This document shows positions 23,714-32,249 of a stretch of 64,000 nt of DNA, one piece after another. The DNA is taken from positions 62,001 to 126,000 of the forward strand of contig CALWHV010000007.1 in NCBI GenBank assembly GCA_944380545.1. Reading direction: 5' to 3'. Numbering within the stretch: position 1 is the first letter of the stretch; every line of letters starts with the position of its first letter. The stretch comes from an uncultured Eubacterium sp. (GTDB lineage Bacteria; Bacillota; Clostridia; Oscillospirales; Acutalibacteraceae). Below the pieces are notes generated by a model. That model was not told where the DNA came from. It saw only the letters and a program-made list of their open reading frames with translations, and searched no databases. A program made the translations under genes and the position numbers.

Positions 23714-23749
23714 TATAGTATGAAAAATAATATTATAAAGGGCAGGCAG

Positions 23750-24448
23750 ATGAGCGGCTCCTTTTTGATGGGGGCGGTGCTTGCGCTTGCCGGAGGATTT
23801 CTTGACGCATACACATATGTTTGCCGCGGCGGCGTTTTTGCCACGGCGGAAACGGGCAATATGGTGCTTTTGGGGCTGAGGCTTGCGTCCGGCGAGCCCA
23901 AAGAGGCGATAAGATATATCATTCCGATTTGCGGCTTTGCCTGCGGAGTGCTTGTGAGCGCGGCGGTGAGAAAAAAATTCAAGGAAAGCAGGGCGCTTCA
24001 CTGGCGGCAGATGACGGTTGCAATGGAGATAGCCGTGCTGGCGGCAATATCGTTTGTGCCCTCCTCGCCCGAAAACAACATATACACAAACGCGCTTGTT
24101 GCGTTTGCGGCAAGCCTTCAGGTGCAGAGCTTTCGCGTGATAAGCGGGGTGCCGCTTACCACAACGATGTGCACGGGCAATCTGAGATACGCGGCGGAGA
24201 GCCTGTTTCGCGCCGCAAGCGAAAAGAACAGGGCTGCGCTATTAAACGCGGCGAAATACCTTGCGATAATCGCGTTATTCATAACGGGAGCGGTCTGCGG
24301 CGCCGCCGTGACGCGCGCTGCGGGGATAAGAGCCGCCCTTGCGGCGGCGGGCATACTGCTTGCGGCGTTTTTGATGATGTTTATTGACCTGAGAAAAAAC
24401 ACGAAGCAGAAAACGGAGTACGGTGAAGATGAAGAAAAAGCTGATTAG
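23750..24448 (+). CDS. YoaK family (DUF1275) membrane protein
   Basis: A 232-residue integral membrane protein with about six helices. The N-terminal LALAGGFLDAYTYVCRGGVFATAETGNMVLLG is the family signature. The family is widespread and of unknown role, often suggested to be a small-molecule permease. I prefer ATG 23750 (preceded by AAAGGGCAGG) because the upstream ATG at 23720 coincides with the predicted transcript start and would be leaderless; that reading adds ten residues. The 3' end overlaps the MATE gene by 20 bp, so the two are coupled. Confidence 0.8.
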   Translation: MSGSFLMGAVLALAGGFLDAYTYVCRGGVFATAETGNMVLLGLRLASGEPKEAIRYIIPICGFACGVLVSAAVRKKFKESRALHWRQMTVAMEIAVLAAISFVPSSPENNIYTNALVAFAASLQVQSFRVISGVPLTTTMCTGNLRYAAESLFRAASEKNRAALLNAAKYLAIIALFITGAVCGAAVTRAAGIRAALAAAGILLAAFLMMFIDLRKNTKQKTEYGEDEEKAD

Positions 24449-25832
24449 AGCCGGCGACGATTCCGCCGAGGCGCAGTTTGCAAAAATGACCGAAACGCCG
24501 ATAAACCGGCTTATAGCCTCGCTGAGCGTGCCCACCGTTATCAGCATGATGATAACGAATATATATAACGCTACCGACACATATTTCGTTTCAAAGATAG
24601 GCATATCGGCAAGCGGCGCCACGGGCGTTGTTTTCAGCCTTATGGCTATTCTTCAGGCGTTCGGCTTTATGTTCGGCCACGGGGCGGGAAGCTGCATCAG
24701 CCGCCATCTCGGCGCGCAGGATGCGGAGCGGGCGCGGCGCTATTCATCCACCGGCTTTTTCCTTGCCGTTGTTGCGGGAGCCTTGATAATGGCGCTGGGT
24801 CTGGCGTTTATCGACCCGCTGATGACTCTTTTGGGCAGCACGCCCACCATATTGCCCTATGCACGGGATTACGGGATCTACATCCTTATATCCGGCCCTG
24901 CGATGACGGCAAGCTGCGTTGTGAACAATATTCTGCGATACGAGGGTATGGCCGCGCTTGCGATGGTGGGGCTCACCTCCGGCGGAATACTTAATATGCT
25001 GCTTGACCCGCTGCTTATATTCACCTTTGATATGGGCATAGCCGGCGCGGGGCTTTCAACGGCGATCTCGCAGTACATAAGCCTTATCATACTGCTTATT
25101 ATGTATTATCGCGGACCCGCGCAGAGCAAGATGCGCCTTCGCGCAATCACGCTGCGGCCCAAATTTGTGTTTGAGATAATAGCCACAGGCCTGCCGAGCC
25201 TTGCAAGGCAGGGGCTCAACAGCGTTTCAAATATGGTGCTCAACATCCAGGCGGCTCCGTTCGGCGACGCGTGCATTGCAGCTATGAGCATCGTGGGCAA
25301 GGTTTCAAACCTGCTGTTTTCCGTCTGCGTGGGCATCGGGCAGGGCTTTCAGCCCGTATCCTCCTTTAATTACGGCGCGGGCAGATATTCGCGCGTTAAA
25401 AAGGGCATAAGATTCACCTGGAGCTTTTCAACGGCGGCAATATTCGTGCTTTCGCTTATCTGCTTCATATTCGCGCCGCAGATCGTGGAGCTTTTCCGCC
25501 ACGAGAGCGAGGTTGTGGAGATAGGCTCCGCGGCGCTGCGGCTGCTGTGCGCATCGCTGCTGTTTTTGCCTACGGTTATGATAGGCAATATGACCTTTCA
25601 AAGCATCGGGAAAAGCGGGCGCGCATTCTTTCTTGCGCTCACGCAAAACGGGCTGTTTTTCATACCGCTTGTCTATATACTTCCGCGCTTTACGGGGCTT
25701 TGGGGCATAGAGGCGGCGCAGCCGATAGCATATGTGCTGGCGGCGATAGTGACCGTGCCGTTCATAATCTCCTTTGCAAGGAGCCTGCCCGCAGACAGGC
25801 CGAACGCAAGGGAAAAAGCAGAAGCCGAATGA
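24429..25832 (+). CDS. MATE family efflux transporter (first of three)
   Basis: A 467-residue multidrug/toxin extrusion protein with twelve predicted helices in two similar halves. Characteristic stretches are NRLIASLSVPTVISMMITNIYNATDT near the N-terminus, GHGAGSCISRHLG, and GIGQGFQPVSSFNYGAGRY in the second half. It exchanges cations for organic substrates; which ones is unknown. Start chosen at ATG 24429, ten bases after GGAG; a GTG two codons earlier is too close to that site. It overlaps yoaK and ends before a strong palindromic terminator. Confidence 0.9.
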   Translation: MKKKLIRAGDDSAEAQFAKMTETPINRLIASLSVPTVISMMITNIYNATDTYFVSKIGISASGATGVVFSLMAILQAFGFMFGHGAGSCISRHLGAQDAERARRYSSTGFFLAVVAGALIMALGLAFIDPLMTLLGSTPTILPYARDYGIYILISGPAMTASCVVNNILRYEGMAALAMVGLTSGGILNMLLDPLLIFTFDMGIAGAGLSTAISQYISLIILLIMYYRGPAQSKMRLRAITLRPKFVFEIIATGLPSLARQGLNSVSNMVLNIQAAPFGDACIAAMSIVGKVSNLLFSVCVGIGQGFQPVSSFNYGAGRYSRVKKGIRFTWSFSTAAIFVLSLICFIFAPQIVELFRHESEVVEIGSAALRLLCASLLFLPTVMIGNMTFQSIGKSGRAFFLALTQNGLFFIPLVYILPRFTGLWGIEAAQPIAYVLAAIVTVPFIISFARSLPADRPNAREKAEAE

Positions 25833-25865
25833 TCTGCGGCTGAAAAGCCATACTGTATAAAAGAA

Positions 25866-25896
25866 AAAGAGGAGCGCGCGCTCCTCTTTATTTTTT
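25866..25896. terminator. Bidirectional palindromic terminator
   Basis: A perfect 24-bp palindrome (25866-25889; half-site AAAGAGGAGCGC) with ATTTTTT after it on the plus strand and an A-rich flank on the other side. It separates the MATE gene from the convergent GNAT gene. Confidence 0.87.
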
Positions 25897-26400
25897 ATCG
25901 GTTTTTAGATTTATATAATAGACGAATATATCCTCGTATTCGCCTAAAGCGTTTTTGAAGCCGCCGGGAATAACGCCGAGGCGGGTGAAGCCGAGGCGTT
26001 CGTAAAGACGCTGCGCCGCGGTGTTTGACGCGACGACGGCATTGAACTGCAAAATGCGAAAGCCGAGCAGCGCGGCGGTTTCAAGGCAGTGGCGCACAAG
26101 CGCCTCGCCCACGCCCCGACCGCGGCAGCTTTTTAAAACGGCGAAGCTGGCGTTTGCAATATGGCCGCACCTGCCCACATTATTCGGGTGAAGGATATAC
26201 ATACCGACTATATTGCCGTCCTTATCCTCCGCTGCGGCGCAAAAGCTTTGCGATTCAAAGAATTCCGCGGCTGATTTTTCCGTGAGCGGGCTGCTTTGGG
26301 GAAAGGCTCTCCCCTCCTCAACCACCTGATTCCAAATGCGCATAAGCTGCAAAAGATCTTCACTTTTACATTCGCGCACATTTACGGCAGCGTTTTTCAT
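25888..26400 (-). CDS. GNAT family N-acetyltransferase
   Basis: A 170-residue acetyl-CoA-dependent acyltransferase. The acetyl-CoA pyrophosphate loop is seen in CRGRGVGEALVRHCLE, preceded by ASFAVLKSC and followed by ILQFNAVVASNTAAQRLYERLGF, the conserved N-x-x-A-x-x-L-Y-x-x-x-G-F motif. The acceptor is unknown; relatives include phosphinothricin-type and ribosomal acetyltransferases. Its ATG overlaps the stop codon of ddl by one base (TGATG), so it is translationally coupled to the peptidoglycan precursor genes. Confidence 0.87.
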   Translation of the reverse strand: MKNAAVNVRECKSEDLLQLMRIWNQVVEEGRAFPQSSPLTEKSAAEFFESQSFCAAAEDKDGNIVGMYILHPNNVGRCGHIANASFAVLKSCRGRGVGEALVRHCLETAALLGFRILQFNAVVASNTAAQRLYERLGFTRLGVIPGGFKNALGEYEDIFVYYINLKTDKK

Positions 26401-27596
26401 CAGCGCTTTGCGCCCTTTGAACCCTTTGCACCGCCGAACGACGCCGAGGAGAGGATATTCGTATCAAACGAATATGTTATCTCTTCGTTTGCGCGCTGGC
26501 GCTTCAAGGCAAGCGAGATCATTTTATCAAGCAGCTGCGGATATTTTACGCCCACCGGCTCCCAGAGATAGAAAGCGAGCGAGCCGGGGATGGTGTTGAA
26601 CTCGTTTATCCAAAACTCGCCTGTGTCGGCGTTCATAAGAAAATCTATTCTGACGACTCCGTTGCAGTCAAGATACTTGAATGCGTCAACGGCTGTTTTC
26701 TTTATGCTCTCGGCCGTGTCTGCCGGAATATCGGCGGGGATTTTGCGCTTAAGGCTGCTCATACCCTTGCTGCCGCCCGTTTTTTTGCCGCCATCCATAT
26801 ATTTATCCTTATAAGAAAGGATCTTGTCGGCGGAGAGCGGCTCTTCAAGCTCCGACGCCTCAGCCTCGGTATAGTCGCCGAGCACGGAGCAGTTTATCTC
26901 CCTGAGCGGAGTTACAGCCGGCTCAACGAGCACCCTTTCGGCAAAGCCGAAGGCAAGCTCCAGCGCGTCCTCAAGCTCGCGGGTGTTATCCGCCTTGCTG
27001 ATGCCGACGCTTGAGCCGAGGTTGACGGGCTTTACGATAACGGGATATTTAAAGCTTTCCTCTATGCTTTTAACAACGCTCTGCTCGCTGCGGTAATCCT
27101 GAGATGTGAAGCGGATGCCCGGCAGCACGGGAAAGCCGGCGTCGCGCAGCATCACCTTCATAGCGTATTTATCCATACAAACGGCGCTTGAAAGCACATC
27201 GCAGCCCACAAAGGGCAGGTTGAGCGTTTTGAGGAAGCCCTGCAGGGCGCCGTCCTCAACATTGGTGCCGTGAACAATGGGAAACGCCACATCTACGGCG
27301 GCGATGGGCTTTTGCTTTGCAAAAAGCTTTTTGCGCTGAGGCACAAGATATGTTCTGCCGGAGCTTGTTTCAATATTTATTCTTTCGCTTTTTGAAATCA
27401 GCGCGGGGATGTTTTTAAACTCCTCTATATCGCGCATACTTTCCGAATAATAAAGCTCGTTGCTTTTTGTGATATACACCGGAAAAACGGCGTATTTAGA
27501 CTCGTCTATGCTCTGCATTGCCTGAACGGCGGAGATAACGGAAACCTCGTGCTCAACGCTTTTTCCGCCGAAGAGAACCGCAACATTTATTTTCAT
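26400..27596 (-). CDS. ddl: D-alanine--D-alanine ligase
   Basis: Ddl joins two D-alanines in the cytoplasm using ATP, to feed MurF. The 398-residue protein opens with VAVLFGGKSVEHEVSVISA, the glycine-rich family start; the ATP-grasp centre shows YPVIVKPVNLGSSVGISKA, and the C-terminal metal-binding loop is INEFNTIPGSLAFYLWEP. An insertion around residues 275-300 (KKTGGSKGMSSLKRKIPADI) is typical of the longer Ddl group. D-Ala versus D-Lac specificity was not decided by reading. AAGGAGGG precedes the ATG; it follows the MurF-like gene by 24 bp. Confidence 0.93.
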   Translation of the reverse strand: MKINVAVLFGGKSVEHEVSVISAVQAMQSIDESKYAVFPVYITKSNELYYSESMRDIEEFKNIPALISKSERINIETSSGRTYLVPQRKKLFAKQKPIAAVDVAFPIVHGTNVEDGALQGFLKTLNLPFVGCDVLSSAVCMDKYAMKVMLRDAGFPVLPGIRFTSQDYRSEQSVVKSIEESFKYPVIVKPVNLGSSVGISKADNTRELEDALELAFGFAERVLVEPAVTPLREINCSVLGDYTEAEASELEEPLSADKILSYKDKYMDGGKKTGGSKGMSSLKRKIPADIPADTAESIKKTAVDAFKYLDCNGVVRIDFLMNADTGEFWINEFNTIPGSLAFYLWEPVGVKYPQLLDKMISLALKRQRANEEITYSFDTNILSSASFGGAKGSKGAKR

Positions 27597-27620
27597 AATG
27601 CCCTCCTTGATAAAGGAAAA

Positions 27621-29180
27621 TCAATAATTATCCGGCAAATCGTTTTCTATAAGGATAACCTTCTGCGCTCCGGACAGCGCGCACGCCTTGCCGTAAGCCT
27701 CGGTAAACGAGGAGCAGACGGTGAGCTTATCGGGATTGAAGCCGGAATCCGAAGCGCCCTTTGCGATTGGCTCCGTCTGCTTTCTGCCGACAAGGAAAAT
27801 ATGATCGCACACACCGGCGGCAAGGCAGCCGAAATCATAATTGAGCTTATCCTGCATACTGCCGAGCTCCACCATACCGGGGGTGATGAGGATCTTGACG
27901 CCGTCGAACATACCGAGCGTTTCAAGCGCGGCGCGGCAGCCGGCGGGGTTTGAATTATACGCGTCGTCTATAACGGCGATATTGCCGCGGCGCGTGAGCT
28001 GGAGCCTGTGCGGCGGGGCTTCAAGCTTTCTTGCCTGCATTTTTATATCATCCGCCGTCATACCGAGCGCGACGCACACGGCTATGGCTCCGGTGAGGTT
28101 GACAACATTATGCTCGCCCACAAGCGGGGTGCGCACGCCCTCTATCCTTTTGCCTGCGCAGCAGACCGAAAATTCCGTGCCCTTTGCGCCGACCCTGATA
28201 TCGTAAGCATAGGCCTCGTTGCCGGTTTTGATTCCGTAGGTATGGCTTTTGGCGTCTGCGCGCCTTTTAAGCTCAGAGGAGATGTTTTCGTTATCTCCGT
28301 TGAGGAACATATTGCCCTTGTCGGAAACGGCGTCGTAAAGCTCGAATTTTGTTTTGATAATATTATCTATCGTTTTGAAGCTTTCAAGATGCTGCTCGCC
28401 TATTGAGGTAATAACGCCCATATCGGGATGCACGATATCGCAAAGCTCCTTTATGTCGCCCACATTCCTCGCGCCCATCTCGCACACAAATATCTCGTGC
28501 GTGGGGCGAAGCTGCTCTCTTACGGTCTTTACAACGCCCATAGGCGTATTGTAGCTTTCCGGCGTCATCAGCACATTATATCTGCCCTTTAAAAGGGTGG
28601 AAAGATAATATTTGACGCTTGTTTTGCCGTAGCTGCCCGTTATGCCTATGATTTTAAGCTCCGGGCAGGCGCGAAGCATTTTTTCGGCGTCGTTTATATA
28701 ATACCTGCGTATCGCGCTTTCAAGCGGCGAATTTATAAGGTTGCCGAGGAGCGCCAAAAACGGAGTGAGGGCAAGCAGCGCGCTCATAGCGCACAGAGCG
28801 AACCGCTCCCCGCCGGCAAAGAACGCCGCTGCAAAGGCTGCGAGCCAAACGAGTGCGTCCGTTATCAGCATACGCTTTACCCTTGCCGTGTAAACGAGCG
28901 GCTTTTTTGCCTTTTTGAGCGGCAGGCTGCAAAGCGACGCCGCAACGGCTGCGGCAAAAAACAGCGCATAGAGCAACACGGCGTTTGTGAATGCTGCGCC
29001 GACCGCTATGAGCAGCAGCAGCGCGTTTGCGATATAGCGCCTTTTATTTTTGCCCATCCATTTGAGCTGCACCTTGGGCTTATATGAATTGAGCTGGAAC
29101 ATATGTGTTGAAAGCAGCACGCACAGCACGGCATAAACGGCGCACAGCGCGAGCGAAGCTATATTCAGCGCAGTATACAT
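27621..29180 (-). CDS. MurF-like Mur ligase with N-terminal membrane domain
   Basis: A 519-residue protein. Residues 1-150 form about four transmembrane helices, unlike classical MurF. The rest is a Mur ligase: P-loop GITGSYGKTSVKYYLSTLL, YNTPMGVVKTVREQL, EMGARNVGDIKELCDIVHPDMG, then NLTGAIAVCVALGM and VIDDAYNSNPAGCRAALETL. These match UDP-MurNAc-tripeptide:D-Ala-D-Ala ligase, which makes the pentapeptide precursor using the Ddl product; ddl is next door. The membrane fusion could place the last cytoplasmic step beside MraY. It could instead be a MurF paralogue with a related role. One base separates it from the hydrolase gene upstream. Confidence 0.82.
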   Translation of the reverse strand: MYTALNIASLALCAVYAVLCVLLSTHMFQLNSYKPKVQLKWMGKNKRRYIANALLLLIAVGAAFTNAVLLYALFFAAAVAASLCSLPLKKAKKPLVYTARVKRMLITDALVWLAAFAAAFFAGGERFALCAMSALLALTPFLALLGNLINSPLESAIRRYYINDAEKMLRACPELKIIGITGSYGKTSVKYYLSTLLKGRYNVLMTPESYNTPMGVVKTVREQLRPTHEIFVCEMGARNVGDIKELCDIVHPDMGVITSIGEQHLESFKTIDNIIKTKFELYDAVSDKGNMFLNGDNENISSELKRRADAKSHTYGIKTGNEAYAYDIRVGAKGTEFSVCCAGKRIEGVRTPLVGEHNVVNLTGAIAVCVALGMTADDIKMQARKLEAPPHRLQLTRRGNIAVIDDAYNSNPAGCRAALETLGMFDGVKILITPGMVELGSMQDKLNYDFGCLAAGVCDHIFLVGRKQTEPIAKGASDSGFNPDKLTVCSSFTEAYGKACALSGAQKVILIENDLPDNY

Positions 29181-29181
29181 T

Positions 29182-29973
29182 TTAAACCTGCTCTCCTATC
29201 TTAAGAAAGGATTTTAATATATTCTGAAAGATCACGGGCTGGTCAAGGAAAGAATAATGGCCGGCGTTTTCTATTTTGCAAAGCCCCACATCCGCGCCGG
29301 AGGAGGATATCTCGCGTTCGAATATCTCGGCGTCGCTTATCGGGGTGGCGGTGTCGTTCACGCCCCAGATAAGAAGCGTTTGGCATTTGATGTTTTTGAG
29401 AAGCCCGGTCAGATCCTCGTTTACGGTTTTAACGAGCACTCCGCGCATAAGCGGAGAAGCCGCCGCGTAATCCGCGGAGGAGAATTTTTGACGAAGCGAC
29501 TCAAGCGCCTCGGGAAAGAGCTTTTGAACGGGAGCGAGGCTCAGCACCGCCTTGCCCGCCTTATATATGCGGGTGCGCGTGTTCTGCTTTTTGCTGCGCT
29601 GCGGCATCACGCCGGCGGCGTCTGCAAAAATGATGCGGCTTATCTCAAACGGCAGGCCGCTCATTGAAGCCATTTTGATTATCACCCTGCCGCCGAACGA
29701 GTGGCCGAAAAGCGTAACACGCTTATAGCCGAACGAGGCTATGAAATCCGCCGTGAAATCCGCGTACGCCGAAACATCCCACACCTCTGGCGGCTCGGGC
29801 GTGCCGCCGAAGCCGGGGAAATCGAGCGAAATCACCGTGAATTTCTGCGCAAGGAGCTGCGCCACCGATTCATAAACGCCGATATTCGCGCCCCAGCCGT
29901 GCAGGATAAACACCGGCTCTCCCGCGCCCCTGATATCGTAATTGACGCTGATGCCGTTTATCTCTTTAATCAA
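29182..29973 (-). CDS. Alpha/beta hydrolase
   Basis: A 263-residue cytoplasmic alpha/beta-fold hydrolase. The oxyanion region is FILHGWGANIGVY, the nucleophile elbow is LFGHSFGGRV with Ser, the acid is in TLLIWGVNDTATP and the catalytic His in IENAGHYSFLDQP. All triad positions are present. Substrate is unknown; position before murF and ddl in one operon may be incidental. The start is a TTG at 29971-29973, six bases after GGAGGT. Confidence 0.87.
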   Translation of the reverse strand: MIKEINGISVNYDIRGAGEPVFILHGWGANIGVYESVAQLLAQKFTVISLDFPGFGGTPEPPEVWDVSAYADFTADFIASFGYKRVTLFGHSFGGRVIIKMASMSGLPFEISRIIFADAAGVMPQRSKKQNTRTRIYKAGKAVLSLAPVQKLFPEALESLRQKFSSADYAAASPLMRGVLVKTVNEDLTGLLKNIKCQTLLIWGVNDTATPISDAEIFEREISSSGADVGLCKIENAGHYSFLDQPVIFQNILKSFLKIGEQV

Positions 29974-30048
29974 GAAAAGACCTCCAGAAGCGGTGTGAAA
30001 ATAATAAATTTAAAACATTATATTCACCGCGCGGAAATATTTTTCTAT

Positions 30049-30078
30049 ATTCTATCACATTTATACCCGGTGTGCAAC
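30049..30078 (-). promoter_or_regulatory. Promoter of the hydrolase-murF-ddl-GNAT operon
   Basis: TTGCAC (30073-30078), 18-bp spacer, TAGAAT (30049-30054). Downstream an additional TATAAT-like box is seen near 30028 without a clear -35. Confidence 0.5.
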
Positions 30079-30081
30079 GAT

Positions 30082-31425
30082 TTATTGAAATCCCCGCTGA
30101 TTTTGCACGCGGCTCCTTCTGCGAAGAAAGGCGGAAACGGCTGCTCCGGCGGCGGCGACGGCCGCCTCCGTAACGGGATATGAGAGCCAAACGCCCGTCA
30201 TTCCCCAAAAATGCGAAAAAATAAGCGCAAGGGGTATGATAACGAAAAATCCGCGCAAAAGCGAGAGCGCCTGAGCCGGAGCGGCAATATCGCACGAGGT
30301 GAAGCGAACGGCAAGCACTATATTATATCCCGCAAAAAGATTTGAAAGAAAATAAATTCGTATGCCGAAAACCGCTATCTGCGCGAGGGACGCGTTGTTT
30401 TCGCTGTTGAAAGCCGCCGTGACCTTGCCGGCAAAAACGAAAAGCACTATATACACCGCCGCGGAGATAACGAGCACCGTGAGCATTGAAAGACGGGAGG
30501 CAGCTTTGAGCGAGGCATTATCACGCCTTGCGTGGCAGGCGCTGAAAATCGGCTGCGCGCCCTGCGAAACGCCGGTGAACACCGCCGTTACGATAAGCGA
30601 GATATTCGCTATAACGCCGTAAGCCGCAACGCCCGTGTTGCCGCAAAGGCGCAGGATGACGATATTGAAAACTATCAGCACAACGGCGCTTGAGACCTGC
30701 GAGATGAGCGACGGCGCGCCGAGGGAAAGCAGCCTGAGGCTCTCGCGCAGCTTCGGGCGAGCGGCGACGGGGCGCAGCGTGCTTTTTTTGCCGAAGAAAT
30801 GCGGCGAGATAACGGCAAGGCTTATCACGGGAGAGAGCCCCGTTGCAAACACCGCGCCGAAAATCCCCATTTTGAGCGGGAAAATAAAGATATAGTCAAG
30901 CAGGATATTCGAAAAGCTGCCGGTCAGCATCGCCGCCATTGAAAGCTGCGGGCCGTTATCGTTTCTGACGAAGCAGAGCATAATATCGTTTGCGATGAAC
31001 GCCGGAGAAAATATCAGCAGCCAACGGATATAGGTTGAGGTCATTTGGAGCGTTTCGCCGTTTGCGCCGAGGAGCAGCGACAGCGGGCGCACGGCAAAGG
31101 CGCAGATAAGCAGAAAAACGGCTGAAAACGCCGCGCCGAGGCAGAGCGCGCCGGTAAAAAAGCGGTTTGCGTTTTCGCGCTTTTCGGCGGCGAGCGAAAA
31201 CAGGGTTGCGCCGCCCATTCCGAGCATAAGGCCGGTGCCGTGAATAAAATTATATACGGGGATAGCTATGTTGAGCGCGGCGAGCCCCGCCGAGCCGAGA
31301 CCCTTTGAAACGAAAAAGGTGTCTGCCAAAATATAGCCGGAAACGCCGAGCGTGCCGAGCACGCTGAGCGAAACATATTTCATAAAGCTGCGCGTAAGCG
31401 AGCCGTTATCAGAGTAAAATGGCAA
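30082..31425 (-). CDS. MATE family efflux transporter (second of three)
   Basis: A 447-residue exporter with about twelve helices. Family features are SVLGTLGVSGYILADTFFVSKGLG at the start, MLGMGGATLFSLA, and GVSQGAQPIFSACHARRDN in the second half. The start is a TTG at 31423-31425, ten bases after AAAGGAG. An ATG closer to that site opens a seven-codon, out-of-frame ORF (MKIAILL) that overlaps the TTG and could affect initiation. A promoter, leader ORF and terminator precede the gene, implying controlled read-through. Confidence 0.88.
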   Translation of the reverse strand: MPFYSDNGSLTRSFMKYVSLSVLGTLGVSGYILADTFFVSKGLGSAGLAALNIAIPVYNFIHGTGLMLGMGGATLFSLAAEKRENANRFFTGALCLGAAFSAVFLLICAFAVRPLSLLLGANGETLQMTSTYIRWLLIFSPAFIANDIMLCFVRNDNGPQLSMAAMLTGSFSNILLDYIFIFPLKMGIFGAVFATGLSPVISLAVISPHFFGKKSTLRPVAARPKLRESLRLLSLGAPSLISQVSSAVVLIVFNIVILRLCGNTGVAAYGVIANISLIVTAVFTGVSQGAQPIFSACHARRDNASLKAASRLSMLTVLVISAAVYIVLFVFAGKVTAAFNSENNASLAQIAVFGIRIYFLSNLFAGYNIVLAVRFTSCDIAAPAQALSLLRGFFVIIPLALIFSHFWGMTGVWLSYPVTEAAVAAAGAAVSAFLRRRSRVQNQRGFQ

Positions 31426-31481
31426 TTTTCATTTTCTCCTTTCGCAGCGCTCGGCACATCGTACTTGCCGCCGAAAAGCCG

Positions 31482-31534
31482 AAAAAAGCGCCGCCTTTTC
31501 ATCTTCAACGGCCTAACGATGAAAAGCACGGCGC
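31482..31534 (-). terminator. Terminator in the 5' UTR of the MATE gene
   Basis: On the minus strand GCGCCG plus CTTTTCATC (within 31518-31534) pairs with GATGAAAAG plus CGGCGC (31488-31504), with one internal mismatch, followed by six T (31482-31487). It lies between the promoter (31581-31609) and the gene start at 31425, so it is an attenuator rather than a gene-end terminator. Confidence 0.75.
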
Positions 31535-31563
31535 CCTATCCCCCACCCGGCGGCGGGGGTCAC
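31513..31563 (-). CDS. Possible leader peptide upstream of the MATE gene
   Basis: A 16-codon ORF, GTG start at 31561-31563 and TAG at 31513-31515, reading MTPAAGWGIGRRAFHR. It starts only about ten bases after the predicted transcript start and has no clear ribosome binding site, so translation is uncertain. The codons for GRRAFHR make up the 5' arm of the terminator at 31482-31534; a translating or stalled ribosome would prevent that hairpin. The beginning of the ORF lies in another stable hairpin (31540-31559, CCCCCGCC/GGTGGGGG). Confidence 0.3.
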   Translation of the reverse strand: MTPAAGWGIGRRAFHR

Positions 31564-31580
31564 GCTTAATATTTTTGTGT

Positions 31581-31609
31581 ATAATAACATAGTAAAATCA
31601 AAAAATCAA
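31581..31609 (-). promoter_or_regulatory. Promoter of the second MATE gene
   Basis: TTGATT (31604-31609), 17-bp spacer, TATTAT (31581-31586). Gives a 5' UTR of about 150 bases holding two hairpins. Confidence 0.65.
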
Positions 31610-31613
31610 CAGC

Positions 31614-31642
31614 TTTACTTTTGCACCGTTTGATGTTAATAT
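31614..31642 (+). promoter_or_regulatory. Promoter of the DUF5662 gene
   Basis: TTTACT (31614-31619), 17-bp spacer, TAATAT (31637-31642); divergent from the MATE promoter. Confidence 0.5.
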
Positions 31643-31675
31643 ATATTTCATCAAAATCGCTAAGGAAGTAATTAA

Positions 31676-32203
31676 ATGGCGCATCCCTTAAAGCATTATA
31701 TAACCATCACAAAACACCGCCACCGCGTTATGTGTCACTGCTTTCTGGCGGGCATACCCGTTCAGGGGCTTTTGCACGATCTTTCAAAATATTCGCCGGC
31801 TGAGTTTATCCCCGGCGCAAGGTATTACCTCGGCAACCGCTCGCCTAACGAGGGGGAGCGCGCCGCTTTGGGCTATTCCTCCGCTTGGCTCCACCACAAG
31901 GGCAGAAACCGCCACCACTATGAATACTGGATGGATTACAGCGCAAAAACAAAGCGTATGGAGCCGATAAAAATGCCCGTCAAATATTTTAAAGAGATGT
32001 TTTGCGACCGCGTTGCCGCCAGCAAGATATACCAGGGCAAAAATTATACGCAGGCTCACCCGCTTCAGTATTTTGAAAACGCCAGGCCGCGCATAATAAT
32101 GCACCCCGAAACCGCCGATATGCTTGAAAAAATGCTGGTAATGCTGCGCGATAAGGGCGAAAAAGAGACCTTTGCCTATCTCAGAAAGCTGACTGATTAT
32201 TGA
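31676..32203 (+). CDS. DUF5662 family protein
   Basis: A 175-residue cytoplasmic protein of unknown function. It is rich in His and resembles an HD-like metal fold: HRHRVMCHCF near residue 15, GLLHDLSKYSPAEF near 35, then WLHHKGRNRHHYEYWMDY near 75. The LLHDLSKYS motif recalls the HD pair of phosphohydrolases, so a metal-dependent hydrolase is possible but unproven. The C-terminus is helical. Its start has AAGGAAG. It is a single-gene unit ending in a hairpin terminator. Confidence 0.8.
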   Translation: MAHPLKHYITITKHRHRVMCHCFLAGIPVQGLLHDLSKYSPAEFIPGARYYLGNRSPNEGERAALGYSSAWLHHKGRNRHHYEYWMDYSAKTKRMEPIKMPVKYFKEMFCDRVAASKIYQGKNYTQAHPLQYFENARPRIIMHPETADMLEKMLVMLRDKGEKETFAYLRKLTDY

Positions 32204-32204
32204 T

Positions 32205-32236
32205 AAAGCTGGCGCGAACCGCCTGCTTTAGCTTTT
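32205..32236. terminator. Terminator between DUF5662 and GDPD genes
   Basis: AAAGC-T-GGCG, five-base loop, CGCC-T-GCTTT (32205-32229), then AGCTTTT. Serves convergent genes. Confidence 0.65.
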
Positions 32237-32249
32237 GATTTCGGAGATT

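Noticed and set aside
23720..23749. ATG at 23720 as the start of the YoaK gene
   Set aside because: It coincides with the predicted transcript start and has no ribosome binding site; ATG 23750 is preceded by AAAGGGCAGG and begins at the conserved family start.
30028..30033. TATAAT-like box as the main promoter of the hydrolase-murF-ddl operon
   Set aside because: No acceptable -35 hexamer at 16-18 bp; the upstream TTGCAC-18-TAGAAT pair is better.
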